From an uncultured Ferrovum sp. (GTDB taxonomy: Bacteria; Pseudomonadota; Gammaproteobacteria; Burkholderiales; Ferrovaceae), in contig CAITLJ010000019.1 of the NCBI GenBank assembly GCA_903893215.1, positions 1 to 64,000 on the forward strand: a stretch of 64,000 bases of DNA, read 5' to 3'. The position numbers and the translations under genes are program-made. The notes under the pieces were generated by a model. It did no database searches and was not told where the DNA came from. It worked only from the letters and a program-made list of their open reading frames with translations. Each line of letters opens with the position of its first letter. Position 1 is the first letter of the stretch. Positions 9,276-17,299 of this stretch are shown piece by piece.

Positions 9276-10151
9276 ATGCTGCACGCCATAGTGTGCGGGG
9301 GGGTGCCTTTGACGGCCAAGGACGAACGACTGCTGGAGGCTTTGCTGAAGGGTCCGGAGCAACCGGGAGTGCTGGCGCGCGCCTCGCTGCTGGTCGGCCA
9401 GCACGCGCAGCCCGGACTGGATGTCGAGCGCTACATGGCTGGCCTTGAGGAAGACATCGTCACGCTGCGCTTGCGTATGCCGAAAGACGCCAGTCGCACC
9501 TGGGTGATTGCACTGCTCAACCGCTTCCTGTTCGAGGAGCGCGGCTATCGCGGCAATCAGGACAATTACTACGATCCGCGCAACAGTTTGCTGCACTCGG
9601 TCATGGACCGCCGCTTGGGTATTCCGATCACGTTGTCGATCCTGTATCTGGAACTGGGCTGGGGGCTGGGTTTGCCGCTGCAGGGTGTGGCGTTTCCCGG
9701 TCATTTCCTGGTCAAGTGTCCGATGGAGCGCGGCATGGTGATTCTCGACCCATTCCATGGCGGCGTCAGCCTGTCGGAAGCCGGTTTGCGCGACCGTCTG
9801 CAGCAGCAGGGGCTGGACCTGCAGGCGCGGCCAGACGTGCAGGACTGGCTGCAGTTGGCCGACCGGCGCGCCATCCTGTCGCGTCTGCTGCGCAATCTCA
9901 AACGCATTTATGTGGACAGCGCCAACCTGGCCGACGCCATCCAGGTGCTCAATCTGTTGCTGGTGGTCGAACCCGGTGCGGCGCGCGAACTGCGCGATCG
10001 CGGCAACCTGTTCCGGCGCATGGAATGCTGGGGCGCGGCGGTGTCCGACCTGGAGGCGGCGCTGGCCAGCGGCGGACTCGAGACCGAGGATGCCGAAGAG
10101 GCACGTCAGGCGCTGGTGGAACTGCGCGCCCGGCCGCGTCTGCTGCACTGA
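9276..10151 (+). CDS. SirB1 family protein (transglutaminase-like with TPR tail)
   Basis: A 291-aa protein of the widespread SirB1/transglutaminase-like family, whose biochemical role is poorly known. The signature is the central stretch with YYDPRNSLLHSVMDRRLGIP and ITLSILYLELG, then GVAFPGHFLVK and ILDPFHGG. The C-terminal part (about 215-285) is helical and TPR-like, with repeated LLxLxP-type segments. The start is uncertain. The ATG at 9276 follows the rmuC stop at once and has a G-rich upstream stretch; in-frame GTG or TTG codons near 9300-9310 are alternatives. Confidence 0.8.
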   Translation: MLHAIVCGGVPLTAKDERLLEALLKGPEQPGVLARASLLVGQHAQPGLDVERYMAGLEEDIVTLRLRMPKDASRTWVIALLNRFLFEERGYRGNQDNYYDPRNSLLHSVMDRRLGIPITLSILYLELGWGLGLPLQGVAFPGHFLVKCPMERGMVILDPFHGGVSLSEAGLRDRLQQQGLDLQARPDVQDWLQLADRRAILSRLLRNLKRIYVDSANLADAIQVLNLLLVVEPGAARELRDRGNLFRRMECWGAAVSDLEAALASGGLETEDAEEARQALVELRARPRLLH

Positions 10152-10170
10152 GCCGGATCCCGTTCCCATC

Positions 10171-10806
10171 ATGCACGTGCTCGGATTCGCCGGTTTTTCC
10201 GGAAGTGGCAAGACCACCCTGATCGAACAGCTGATCCCCTTACTCGGTGCGGCCGGGATTCGCGTATCGCTGATCAAGCATGCGCACCACGACTTTGATA
10301 TCGACACGCCGGGCAAGGATTCCTGGCGTCACCGCAAGGCCGGGGCGCATGAAGTGCTGATCACTTCCGGCCAGCGCTGGGCGCTGATGCATGAACTGCG
10401 GGGGGCGCCGGAGCCTGGCCTGTCGCACCAGCTCAGGCAGCTGTCCCCCTGTGATCTGGTGGTGGTGGAAGGTTTCAAGCGCGAGTCATTCGCCAAGATC
10501 GAGGTGCGTCGGGCGGCACATCCCACACCGGCCCTGGCGCCGGAGGATCCCTGGATCATTGCCGTGGCCAGCGATCAGCCCTTGCAGGAAGGGGCGCTGC
10601 CTGTGCTGGATCTCAATGATCCGGGCAAGATTGCCGACTTCATCCTGGCCTGGTTGCGTGATCAGCGCACCGCAGTGGATGCCCTGCACCCGCTCGGCGC
10701 GGTACCTGAACGCGCCGGCGCGGACGCTGTCCATCCACGTATCTCCAACCCCACGGGTACCGGCGTCGCCGATGGCGCGGCGCAGCACCCTGACGAAGAG
10801 GGCTGA
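10171..10806 (+). CDS. mobB: Molybdopterin-guanine dinucleotide biosynthesis adaptor MobB
   Basis: GTP-binding P-loop protein that supports MobA in attaching GMP to molybdopterin. Walker A GFSGSGKTTL lies at residues 7-16. The family motifs IKHAHHDFDIDTPGKDS and LVVVEGFKRE follow. The product is 211 aa, with about 40 C-terminal residues rich in Pro, Gly and Ala beyond the usual core, probably disordered. The ATG at 10171 starts directly at the first strand. It opens a tight run mobB-moaD-moaE-sufU-amidase with gaps or overlaps of a few bases. The cofactor would serve enzymes such as SoxC encoded about 9 kb away. Confidence 0.92.
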   Translation: MHVLGFAGFSGSGKTTLIEQLIPLLGAAGIRVSLIKHAHHDFDIDTPGKDSWRHRKAGAHEVLITSGQRWALMHELRGAPEPGLSHQLRQLSPCDLVVVEGFKRESFAKIEVRRAAHPTPALAPEDPWIIAVASDQPLQEGALPVLDLNDPGKIADFILAWLRDQRTAVDALHPLGAVPERAGADAVHPRISNPTGTGVADGAAQHPDEEG

Positions 10807-10808
10807 AC

Positions 10809-11072
10809 ATGCTCACCCTGCTGTTTTTTGCGCGGCTGCGTGAGCTTGCCGGCACCGCCCGGCTTGAAATCGATGACCTGCCCCTGCCGCTGCCGTTGAC
10901 CGAGCTGACGACACAGCTGCGTGCACGCAACCCGGTGCTGGCTGAGGTGCTGACCGTCGGTCGGCCCCTGCGGGCCGCGCTCAACCAACAAATGGTCGCG
11001 CACGACAGTGTGCAGGTGATGGTTCACGACGGCGACGAGCTGGCATTTTTTCCGCCGGTGACTGGCGGATGA
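10809..11072 (+). CDS. moaD: Molybdopterin synthase sulfur-carrier subunit MoaD
   Basis: Ubiquitin-fold sulfur carrier of 87 aa ending in the essential Gly-Gly, which is adenylated and thiocarboxylated before donating sulfur to precursor Z. N-terminal LTLLFFARLRELAG and C-terminal DELAFFPPVTGG are typical. It begins 2 bp after mobB, and its stop overlaps the moaE start (ATGA), so the two synthase subunits are probably made in proportion. Confidence 0.95.
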   Translation: MLTLLFFARLRELAGTARLEIDDLPLPLPLTELTTQLRARNPVLAEVLTVGRPLRAALNQQMVAHDSVQVMVHDGDELAFFPPVTGG

Positions 11073-11554
11073 GTGCCCTGCAGCCACCCGTTGTGCGCGT
11101 GCAGGCCGCGCCGTTCGATCCGGGGACCGAACTCAACGCCTTTGCGCAGGGCGACTTTGGCATTGGCGCCGTTGCGGCGTTTGTCGGGCTGGTGCGCGAC
11201 CTCAATCTCGATCACGACGTGGTGGCACTGCATCTGGAGCATTACCCCGGCATGACCGAGCGCGCGCTGGAAGACATTGCCGCCCAGGCGGCGCAGCGCT
11301 GGTCACTGGCGCGCTGTCTGGTGATTCATCGTTATGGCGACCTGTTGCCCGCCGACCCGATCGTGATGGTGCTGTGCGCGTCGGCACATCGTGGCGATGC
11401 CTTTGCGGCGTGCGAATTTGTGATGGACTTCCTCAAGACGCAGGCACCATTCTGGAAGCGCGAGACCACGCCGGAGGGGCCGCGCTGGGTCGATGCGCGT
11501 GCCAGTGACGATATGGCGGCAGCACGCTGGCAGGCAGGGCGTGCCCATGAGTGA
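11069..11554 (+). CDS. moaE: Molybdopterin synthase catalytic subunit MoaE
   Basis: Large subunit of molybdopterin synthase. It inserts two sulfurs from MoaD thiocarboxylate into cyclic pyranopterin monophosphate. The product is 161 aa. Recognisable blocks are GAVAAFVGLVRD (substrate-binding Arg), LEHYPGMTERAL, the HRYGDLLPAD strand and KTQAPFWKRE, which carries the catalytic lysines. The start overlaps moaD by 4 bp, and the 3' end overlaps the SufU-like gene by 8 bp. Confidence 0.95.
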   Translation: MSALQPPVVRVQAAPFDPGTELNAFAQGDFGIGAVAAFVGLVRDLNLDHDVVALHLEHYPGMTERALEDIAAQAAQRWSLARCLVIHRYGDLLPADPIVMVLCASAHRGDAFAACEFVMDFLKTQAPFWKRETTPEGPRWVDARASDDMAAARWQAGRAHE

Positions 11555-12035
11555 TGCACTGGCTGCGGTCTATGATGAGCTGCTGCTGCAGCATATCCGC
11601 GAGGCGCACAATTATGGACTGGTGGAGGCGTCGGTTCCGACGGTCGAGATCAGCAATCCGATGTGTGGGGACACCTTGCGTCTGCAGCTGGACTGGCAGG
11701 GTGACCTGCTGACTCAGGCACGCTTTGAGTGCGAGTGTTGCGGCATTGCCATGGGCAATGCATCGTTGATGACCCTGATGCTGGCCGGCTTGTCGCGCAA
11801 GCGGGTCCGCCAGCGTGCCGGGCAGGCACTGGCGGTGCTGCAGGGCGCCGCACTGCCGCAGGATCTGAGCGACGACAGCGATGACGACGCGCGCCTGCAA
11901 GGCTGGCATCTGCTCGCCGGTGTGGCGCGCCAGCTGCCCGCACGTCTGACGTGCGCATCGCTGGGCTGGCAGGCGGTGGCAGCGGGGCTAGCCAACGACC
12001 TTGCGCCCGTTGCGCAAGAGATCCGTCGCGCATGA
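11547..12035 (+). CDS. sufU: SufU/IscU-like Fe-S cluster scaffold protein
   Basis: A 162-aa protein of the SufU/IscU N-terminal family. Three cysteines match the SufU zinc/cluster ligands: Cys40 in PMCGD (with Asp42), Cys65 in ECCGIAMGNAS, and Cys136 before the conserved Trp141. The extra residues between Cys65 and Cys136 match the insertion that separates SufU from IscU. A likely role is sulfur acceptance or relay from a cysteine desulfurase. The start ATG lies inside moaE (8 bp overlap), and the stop overlaps the amidase ATG (ATGA). Placement in a molybdenum-cofactor operon hints at a role in sulfur delivery, which is inference. Confidence 0.8.
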   Translation: MSDALAAVYDELLLQHIREAHNYGLVEASVPTVEISNPMCGDTLRLQLDWQGDLLTQARFECECCGIAMGNASLMTLMLAGLSRKRVRQRAGQALAVLQGAALPQDLSDDSDDDARLQGWHLLAGVARQLPARLTCASLGWQAVAAGLANDLAPVAQEIRRA

Positions 12036-13471
12036 GCGCCCCCGTCCCGTTCGGTCTGCTGGATGCGCAGACCGCCCTGCGCAGTGGTGCCTGGCGCGCG
12101 GAAGCGCTGGCTGAGTGGTGTCTCGAACGTGCCAGGGCCACGGCAAGCCTGCATGGATTTGTCGAACTTGCGGTCGAGCCCACCCTTGCAGCGGCGCGCG
12201 CCGCACAGGCGCGCTGGCAGGCCTGGCAGACCGTGCCGGCCAGCGCACCGCCGACTGTCCTCAACGGTATTCCGCTGGCGCACAAGGACCTGTTCTACCG
12301 CCCCGGCCGGGCGCCTGGTTGCGGCTCGCGCGTGCCGGTGCCCGCGCTCAGGGATTGCGAAGCGTCGGTGCTGGTGCGGCTGCGGCTGGCCGGTGCGCTC
12401 GATCTCGGCCCGCTCAACCTGTCAGAGTTCGCCTACGGTCCGACCGGCCATAACCGCTTGCTCGGTACGGCGCGCAATCCCTACAACCCGGACCATGTTT
12501 GCGGCGGGTCTTCGAGCGGCAGCGCGCTCGCTGTCGCGTCCGGTGCAGCCTATGCCAGTCTGGGCACCGATAGTGGCGGCTCGATCCGCACCCCGGCCAG
12601 CTGGTGCAATCTTACCGGCCTGAAGCCCACCCGCGGAGCCATCTCTCTGGCGGGCGTGATGCCCTTGTCGATGCACATGGATACCGTTGGTCTGTTGGCA
12701 CGCCAGGCCATCGACCTTGCCGCCCTGTTTGCCTTGCTCACCGGTGCCGACCCGTCTGATCCACGCACCGCCAACGCTGTTCCGTGGGATGGGGAAGCCT
12801 TTGCCAGCGCGCGTGCGCGGCCAATCCGTCTGGGCGTGATCGAAGAGTGGTTCTACGACGACCTGTCGCCCGCCGTCGCCGCCGGCCTGGATGCAGCCCG
12901 CAGCCTCTGGTCGGGGCCCCTGCAGGCACGTGTGGTGGCCGTGCGTGTGAAGGCGCTTGACCAGCTGATGCGCCGGGCGCGCACCTTGTTGCTTGCCGAG
13001 GCGTGGCACACCCATCGGCCGCTGCTGGAGCGGCACGATAGCCTGTATGATCCGAGGGTGCTGCAGCGTCTGCTGGTGGGTGCCACGATCGAGTCCGGTG
13101 AAGTGCAGGATGCCCTGGCGGCACTGTCCGTCAGCCAGGCCGGGTTTGTGGAGCAGGCGTTTGCCGACGCCGACGTGCTGCTGCTGCCCTGCACCCCGGA
13201 TGTTGCGCCGCGCGTGGATGCGAGCGGGCCGGAAGCCACGGCCGACATGCTCCGGCGTATCGATGGCATCACCCGCTGCCTGCGCCCGATCAATTACCTC
13301 GGCCTGCCGGCACTGAGTGTGCCCGCCGGCTTCGACACCCAGGGCCTGCCGTTTGGCATGCAACTGGTGGGTCGACCTGGCAGCGAAGCGCTGTTGCTCG
13401 CCCTGGGTGAGCGCTGGCAGGCGGCCACTGACTGGCATCGCCGTGCCGCGCCCGGGCTGGGTTTGAACTGA
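12032..13471 (+). CDS. Amidase-signature family hydrolase (GatA-like)
   Basis: A 479-aa serine hydrolase with the Ser-cisSer-Lys triad. Lys85 lies in LAHKD, cis-Ser160 in CGGSSSGS and nucleophile Ser184 in TDSGGSIRTPA. The 75- and 24-residue spacings equal those in GatA. Family members hydrolyse amides or act as the GatA subunit of tRNA amidotransferase. No gatB or gatC is present here, so a stand-alone amidase is more likely; the substrate is unknown. The start at 12032 is set by the ATGA overlap with the SufU-like gene. An in-frame ATG upstream at 11951 would run back into that gene. Confidence 0.85.
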   Translation: MSAPVPFGLLDAQTALRSGAWRAEALAEWCLERARATASLHGFVELAVEPTLAAARAAQARWQAWQTVPASAPPTVLNGIPLAHKDLFYRPGRAPGCGSRVPVPALRDCEASVLVRLRLAGALDLGPLNLSEFAYGPTGHNRLLGTARNPYNPDHVCGGSSSGSALAVASGAAYASLGTDSGGSIRTPASWCNLTGLKPTRGAISLAGVMPLSMHMDTVGLLARQAIDLAALFALLTGADPSDPRTANAVPWDGEAFASARARPIRLGVIEEWFYDDLSPAVAAGLDAARSLWSGPLQARVVAVRVKALDQLMRRARTLLLAEAWHTHRPLLERHDSLYDPRVLQRLLVGATIESGEVQDALAALSVSQAGFVEQAFADADVLLLPCTPDVAPRVDASGPEATADMLRRIDGITRCLRPINYLGLPALSVPAGFDTQGLPFGMQLVGRPGSEALLLALGERWQAATDWHRRAAPGLGLN

Positions 13472-13485
13472 ACGGGAGAAGGCAG

Positions 13486-13908
13486 ATGACGAGAGGGAAC
13501 CGAAGCCACGCCGCCGTGGCACTGCTGCTGGCAGCGCAACTGTCATGTGTGGCTGCAGCGCAGGCCGGGCAGGCCGCAGCGGGCACCGAAGCCGCCGCCG
13601 ATGGCGCAGCGGGCACCCAAGCCGCCGCCGATGGCGCAGCCCAGGACGACCCGCCCCCGGTACCGCACGCAGCCAAGGTGCTGCGCTCGGACCGCGGCAT
13701 GTCAGCACCCCGTCCGCGCCTGGACGCCAACACCATGCAACCATCCAGCCAGCCGATTCCGATCCAGCCCATCATCATGCCGCAGATCGCCGTACCGACC
13801 GGGCTGACCGTGGCGTCACCAAAGTCCGTCGTCAGCCCGTCAGCCAACCCGGCGCTCAATGCTGGCGGTGCGTCTGGCGTCAATCCGGTGGCCGTCCCGC
13901 AGCACTGA
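13486..13908 (+). CDS. Small Ala/Pro-rich secreted protein of unknown function
   Basis: A 140-aa predicted exported protein with no recognised family. Residues 1-28 form a signal peptide (basic start, hydrophobic core, AQA-type cleavage region). Next comes an Ala/Gly/Asp-rich segment made by a 30-bp tandem duplication, then a Pro-rich region with QPIPIQPIIMPQIAVP. No cysteine follows the signal, so it is not an obvious lipoprotein. A purine-rich GGGAGAAGG precedes the ATG. It lies between the amidase and rdgC genes on the same strand. Codon use matches the neighbours. Confidence 0.55.
   Translation: MTRGNRSHAAVALLLAAQLSCVAAAQAGQAAAGTEAAADGAAGTQAAADGAAQDDPPPVPHAAKVLRSDRGMSAPRPRLDANTMQPSSQPIPIQPIIMPQIAVPTGLTVASPKSVVSPSANPALNAGGASGVNPVAVPQH
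13578..13637 (+). repeat. 30-bp tandem duplication inside coding sequence
   Basis: Two copies of a 30-bp unit (13578-13607 and 13608-13637) differ at one base and encode two AGTxAAADGA peptide units in the small secreted protein. Confidence 0.85.
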
Positions 13909-13944
13909 CCACGTCCAGATTTTTTTCCGAGAATCCCCAGCCCC

Positions 13945-14844
13945 ATGCAATTCAAAAATCTGCGCATCCTGCGTTTTGTGCCCGCCACGTTCCCCGAAAC
14001 CGAAGCGCTGGAGGACCTGCTCGCCAAACGGGGTCTGGAGCCGCTCAACGCGATGGAACGCGAGCGGCACGGCTTTGTGCCCGCTGGTCCGGACGGCACG
14101 CTTGTCCACGCACGCGAGAGCTATCGCCTGCTCGCCCTCGGTGGCGAGAAAAAACTGCTGCCTTCCAGCGTGGTGCGGCAGACCACCGACCAGCGCGCTG
14201 CGCGTATCGAGCAGCAGCAGGGCCGTGCGCCCGGCAAGCGGCAGATGCGCGAACTGCGCGAGCAGGTCGAGATCGAACTGCTCAGCCGAGCGTTTACGGT
14301 GCGCAGCAGCACGCGCAGCTGGTTTGACCTGGACTCCGGCTTTTTGCTGCTCGACAGCGGCAGCACCAAATTCGAGGAGACCTTTTTCGAGGTTTGGCAC
14401 CAGACCGTGACTGCCGTGGAATTGCAGCGACTCGACACCGAAAAGTCCCCCCTGTCGGCAATGACCCACTGGGTGGCTTCGGGCGAAGCCCCCGAGGGCT
14501 TCAGCATTGACCAGGAGGCCGAATTGCGTTCCGCTGCCGAGGGGCAGGCCACCGTCAAATACCTGCGCCACACGCTGGACGGTGCCGAGGTGCGTCGTCA
14601 CATCAGCAATGGCAAGCAGTGCACCCGCCTGGCCATGACCTGGCGCGACCGCATCTCGTTTGTGCTGTGCGAGGACATGAGTGTCAAACGTCTGCAGTGG
14701 GTGGATCAGGAGTCGGATGGCAACGGCAGCGATGTCCCGGACGAAGACCGGTTTGATGTCGACTTTTCACTTTCGTCGGGCGACCTTGCCGGCCTGTGCA
14801 AGGACCTGGTCGAGGTCCTCGACGGTTATGCCCAAGGAAACTGA
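13945..14844 (+). CDS. rdgC: Recombination-associated protein RdgC
   Basis: Ring-shaped, non-sequence-specific double-stranded DNA-binding protein. It restrains RecA and is found across beta- and gammaproteobacteria. The 299-aa length is standard. Typical blocks are the N-terminal FKNLRILRF, HARESYRLLAL, the EKKLLPSSVV segment, KRQMRELREQVEIELL and, near the C-terminus, LAMTWRDRISFVL. The start ATG at 13945 follows a 36-bp spacer. The srkA start lies inside its last 17 bp. Confidence 0.95.
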   Translation: MQFKNLRILRFVPATFPETEALEDLLAKRGLEPLNAMERERHGFVPAGPDGTLVHARESYRLLALGGEKKLLPSSVVRQTTDQRAARIEQQQGRAPGKRQMRELREQVEIELLSRAFTVRSSTRSWFDLDSGFLLLDSGSTKFEETFFEVWHQTVTAVELQRLDTEKSPLSAMTHWVASGEAPEGFSIDQEAELRSAAEGQATVKYLRHTLDGAEVRRHISNGKQCTRLAMTWRDRISFVLCEDMSVKRLQWVDQESDGNGSDVPDEDRFDVDFSLSSGDLAGLCKDLVEVLDGYAQGN

Positions 14845-15865
14845 TCCGGTTTCGCTCCATCCCTTCGAGCAGCTCACGCCGGACTTTTTGCTGGACGCCC
14901 TGCAGTCAGTCGGCGTGCGCGGGGACGGTCGCCTGCTTGGCCTCAATTCCTATGAGAACCGCGTCTGGCAGGTGGGGCTTGAGGATGGCAGCAGCCTGAT
15001 CGCCAAGTTTTACCGCCCGCACCGCTGGACGCCTGGACAGATTGCCGAGGAACACGTCTTTGCCCGGCAGTTGGTGCAGGCCGAGGTGCCGGTGGTTGCG
15101 CCGATGATGTTGCCGGACGGCCAAACGCGGCACGATTATCAGGGCTTTCAGTTCGCGCTGTTTCCCCGGCGCGGCGGCCGCGCGCCCGAACTGGACCGGG
15201 CGGGCACGCTGGAACGGATGGGGTATTTTCTTGGGCGCCTGCACGCGGTGGGCGCCCAACAGCCGTTTCTGGAACGTCCTGCCTTGTCGGTGCAGGAATT
15301 TGGACTGGAGCCGCGCCGTTTTTTGCGCGCCAGTGGTCTGATTCCGGCGGAGCTGGAGCCGGCGTGGAGCGCCATCAGCCAGCAGGCACTCGACCTGGTC
15401 GGGGCGGCCTGGCTGCGCGCGCAGACCTATGGCGAGATTGAGTCCACGCGTTTGCATGGCGATTGCCACCCGGGCAATGTGCTGTGGACTGATCAGGGAC
15501 CCCATTTTGTCGATCTGGACGACGCGCGTGGTGGTCCGGCCGTGCAGGATCTGTGGATGCTGCTGTCGGGCGGGCGTGAGGAGATGCAGGCGCAGTTGAG
15601 CGAGGTGCTGCGCGGTTATCAGGCGTTCCGGGGCTTTAATCCCGCCGAACTCGCCCTGATCGAGCCGCTGCGTACCCTGCGCCTGTTGCACTACAGCGCC
15701 TGGATTGCGCGGCGCTGGGATGACCCGGCCTTTCCGCGCAATTTCCCCTGGTTTGGCGGCAATCGCTACTGGCAGGACCGTATCCTGGAACTGCGCGAGC
15801 AAGTGGCGCTGTTGCAGGAGCCGCCGCTGGCCCTCGCTCACCTGGATGGCTCTTCTCGACCCTGA
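14828..15865 (+). CDS. srkA: Stress response kinase SrkA (RdoA/YihE)
   Basis: Serine/threonine protein kinase of the APH/choline-kinase fold that counters Cpx-linked stress and cell death in E. coli. The 345-aa protein begins just inside rdgC, with ATG at 14828, and contains the N-terminal LNSYENRVWQVG. The catalytic loop is HGDCHPGNVLW and the metal-binding motif FVDLDDAR. The C-terminal region has the family pattern HYSAWIARRW followed by FPWFGGNRYWQ. Overlap with rdgC suggests translational coupling. A dispersed repeat copy lies in the convergent spacer after its stop. Confidence 0.93.
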   Translation: MPKETDPVSLHPFEQLTPDFLLDALQSVGVRGDGRLLGLNSYENRVWQVGLEDGSSLIAKFYRPHRWTPGQIAEEHVFARQLVQAEVPVVAPMMLPDGQTRHDYQGFQFALFPRRGGRAPELDRAGTLERMGYFLGRLHAVGAQQPFLERPALSVQEFGLEPRRFLRASGLIPAELEPAWSAISQQALDLVGAAWLRAQTYGEIESTRLHGDCHPGNVLWTDQGPHFVDLDDARGGPAVQDLWMLLSGGREEMQAQLSEVLRGYQAFRGFNPAELALIEPLRTLRLLHYSAWIARRWDDPAFPRNFPWFGGNRYWQDRILELREQVALLQEPPLALAHLDGSSRP

Positions 15866-15955
15866 GCTGCCCTCCGTGTGTCGCGATCTGACGTTCGAAC
15901 ATCCCACCTGGTATTTCAGAGGTACTGGCGCAAGGCCCCCGCTCCCGGTCTAAAG

Positions 15956-16064
15956 CCAATGGCGATCTAACGATCGATGTAGGCATGAAAATACATCTCG
16001 AAGTAGGTATTCGATGGGTATTCCACCGTAGAGGAACGTACCTACATCCATGGCTAAAAGATCA
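15956..16064 (+). repeat. Dispersed 109-bp repeat, copy B
   Basis: Gapless partner of copy A (67-175), in the opposite orientation about 15.8 kb away and about 87% identical by eye. GATGTAGG near its left end and CCTACATC near its right end are perfect 8-bp complements, so the element can fold into a long hairpin. It lies between the convergent srkA and cysteine-cluster genes, a position resembling that of copy A at a gene 3' end. Confidence 0.85.
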
Positions 16065-16124
16065 TTGGGAATAAAACCACATGGGGCCGGGTAGCAGTCC
16101 TCGCGGGCCCCACCGATGCTGGTA

Positions 16125-16388
16125 TCAGAGTGGATCCGGGGTTGTCAGGGATTCCAGCATCCGCAGCCCGTCGAGGGCTTGCGTGCGATCGGTGCCACAC
16201 ATGTCTGGGTGCGGACGCAGGCTGACGCAAACGGCTGGCCGCGTCGGAAGCCCGAACAGGGCGCAGCGCAGGTCGGCGGTCAGTTGTGGGCAGACCATCC
16301 CTGCCGGCTTGCCGGACGGCAGGCCGGGGATGGGGCTGGAAATGGACGGAGCGATGCAGCACGCGGCGCAGCCGGTGCGGCAGTCCAT
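16125..16388 (-). CDS. YkgJ-family cysteine cluster protein
   Basis: An 87-aa cysteine-cluster protein, probably metal- or Fe-S-binding. Cysteines occur in DCRTGCAACCIAPSIS at the N-terminus, then VCPQ, LRCALFG, AVCVSL and MCGT, the order seen in short betaproteobacterial YkgJ-like proteins. Proteins of this type have no settled function. It is 25 bp downstream of fpr on the same strand and likely shares its transcript. Confidence 0.8.
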   Translation of the reverse strand: MDCRTGCAACCIAPSISSPIPGLPSGKPAGMVCPQLTADLRCALFGLPTRPAVCVSLRPHPDMCGTDRTQALDGLRMLESLTTPDPL

Positions 16389-16413
16389 GGCGGCAGGCTG
16401 CCCGGGATGCCGA

Positions 16414-17190
16414 TTATTTTTCGACGAAGGCGCGCTCGATCACGTAATCGCCCGGCGCGCCGATATGGGGCGAAATCTTGAAACCAAGATCATCGAGGAT
16501 CTGGCTGGTGTCCTTGAGCATGGCCGGACTGCCGCAGATCATGGCGCGGTCGGTTGTCGGGTTGATCTGTGGCAGACCCAGATCGGCGCAGAGCTTGCCT
16601 GAGGTGAGCAAATCGGTGATGCGACCCTGGTTGCGGAATTCCTCGCGCGTCACTGTGGGGTAGTACAGCAGCTTGCTGCTGATGTCTTCGCCCAGAAATT
16701 CATGCGCTGGCAGTTCCTTGCTGATGAAGTCGGCATAGGCCAGCTCGCTGACCAGACGCACGCCATGCACCAGGATCACCTTTTCAAAACGCTCGTAGGT
16801 TTCGGGGTCCTGGATGATGCTCATGAAGGGCGCAAGACCGGTGCCGCTGCCAAACATGAACAGGTTCTTGCCGGGCACCAGATCGTGAATGATCAGGGTA
16901 CCGACCGGCTTCTTGCTCACCAGCAGGTCATCGCCCGGCTTGAGGTGCTGCAGACGTGACGTGAGCGGGCCGTCCTGCACCTTGATGCTCAGAAATTCCA
17001 GCGTTTCCTGATAATTGGGGCTGGCAATGCTGTAGGCGCGGGTGAGCGGCTTGCCATCCACCTCCAGACCGATCATCACAAAGTGACCATTTTCAAACCG
17101 CAGCCCCGGATCACGCGTGGTGGTGAAGCTGAACAGGGTGTCGTTCCAGTGGTGAACGCTCAGGACTTTTTCGGTATTCAGGTTGGACAT
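16414..17190 (-). CDS. fpr: Ferredoxin/flavodoxin-NADP+ reductase
   Basis: FAD enzyme of 258 aa that exchanges electrons between NADPH and ferredoxin or flavodoxin in the cytoplasm. The FAD-binding motif RAYSIASPNY is near residue 51. The NADP-binding stretch MFGSGTGLAPFMS and MICGSPAMLKD follow. The C-terminus ends YVIERAFVEK, as in bacterial subclass-I Fpr proteins. The start at 17190 gives the standard N-terminus. The next gene on the strand is the cysteine-cluster protein. Confidence 0.95.
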   Translation of the reverse strand: MSNLNTEKVLSVHHWNDTLFSFTTTRDPGLRFENGHFVMIGLEVDGKPLTRAYSIASPNYQETLEFLSIKVQDGPLTSRLQHLKPGDDLLVSKKPVGTLIIHDLVPGKNLFMFGSGTGLAPFMSIIQDPETYERFEKVILVHGVRLVSELAYADFISKELPAHEFLGEDISSKLLYYPTVTREEFRNQGRITDLLTSGKLCADLGLPQINPTTDRAMICGSPAMLKDTSQILDDLGFKISPHIGAPGDYVIERAFVEK

Positions 17191-17255
17191 GGTGGTCGGG
17201 TAAGCAGACGAACGTTGAATTATAGGGGAGCCGCGCCGTGGTGCGGAAATAGGTG

Positions 17256-17277
17256 GCGAATCGTAGCTTAGATTCGC
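17256..17277. other. Short intergenic hairpin upstream of fpr
   Basis: GCGAATC (17256-17262) and GATTCGC (17271-17277) form a perfect 7-bp stem with an 8-nt loop, between the end of prfC and the start of fpr. There is no strong T-run on the minus strand, so termination is uncertain; it may simply separate two transcripts. Confidence 0.4.
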
Positions 17278-17299
17278 GGGTTATTTTGACGCCCGTGTC

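Noticed and set aside
12032-13471. GatA subunit of a tRNA amidotransferase
   Set aside because: The catalytic spacing matches GatA but no gatB or gatC is adjacent and the context is a molybdenum-cofactor operon, so only a general amidase call is justified.
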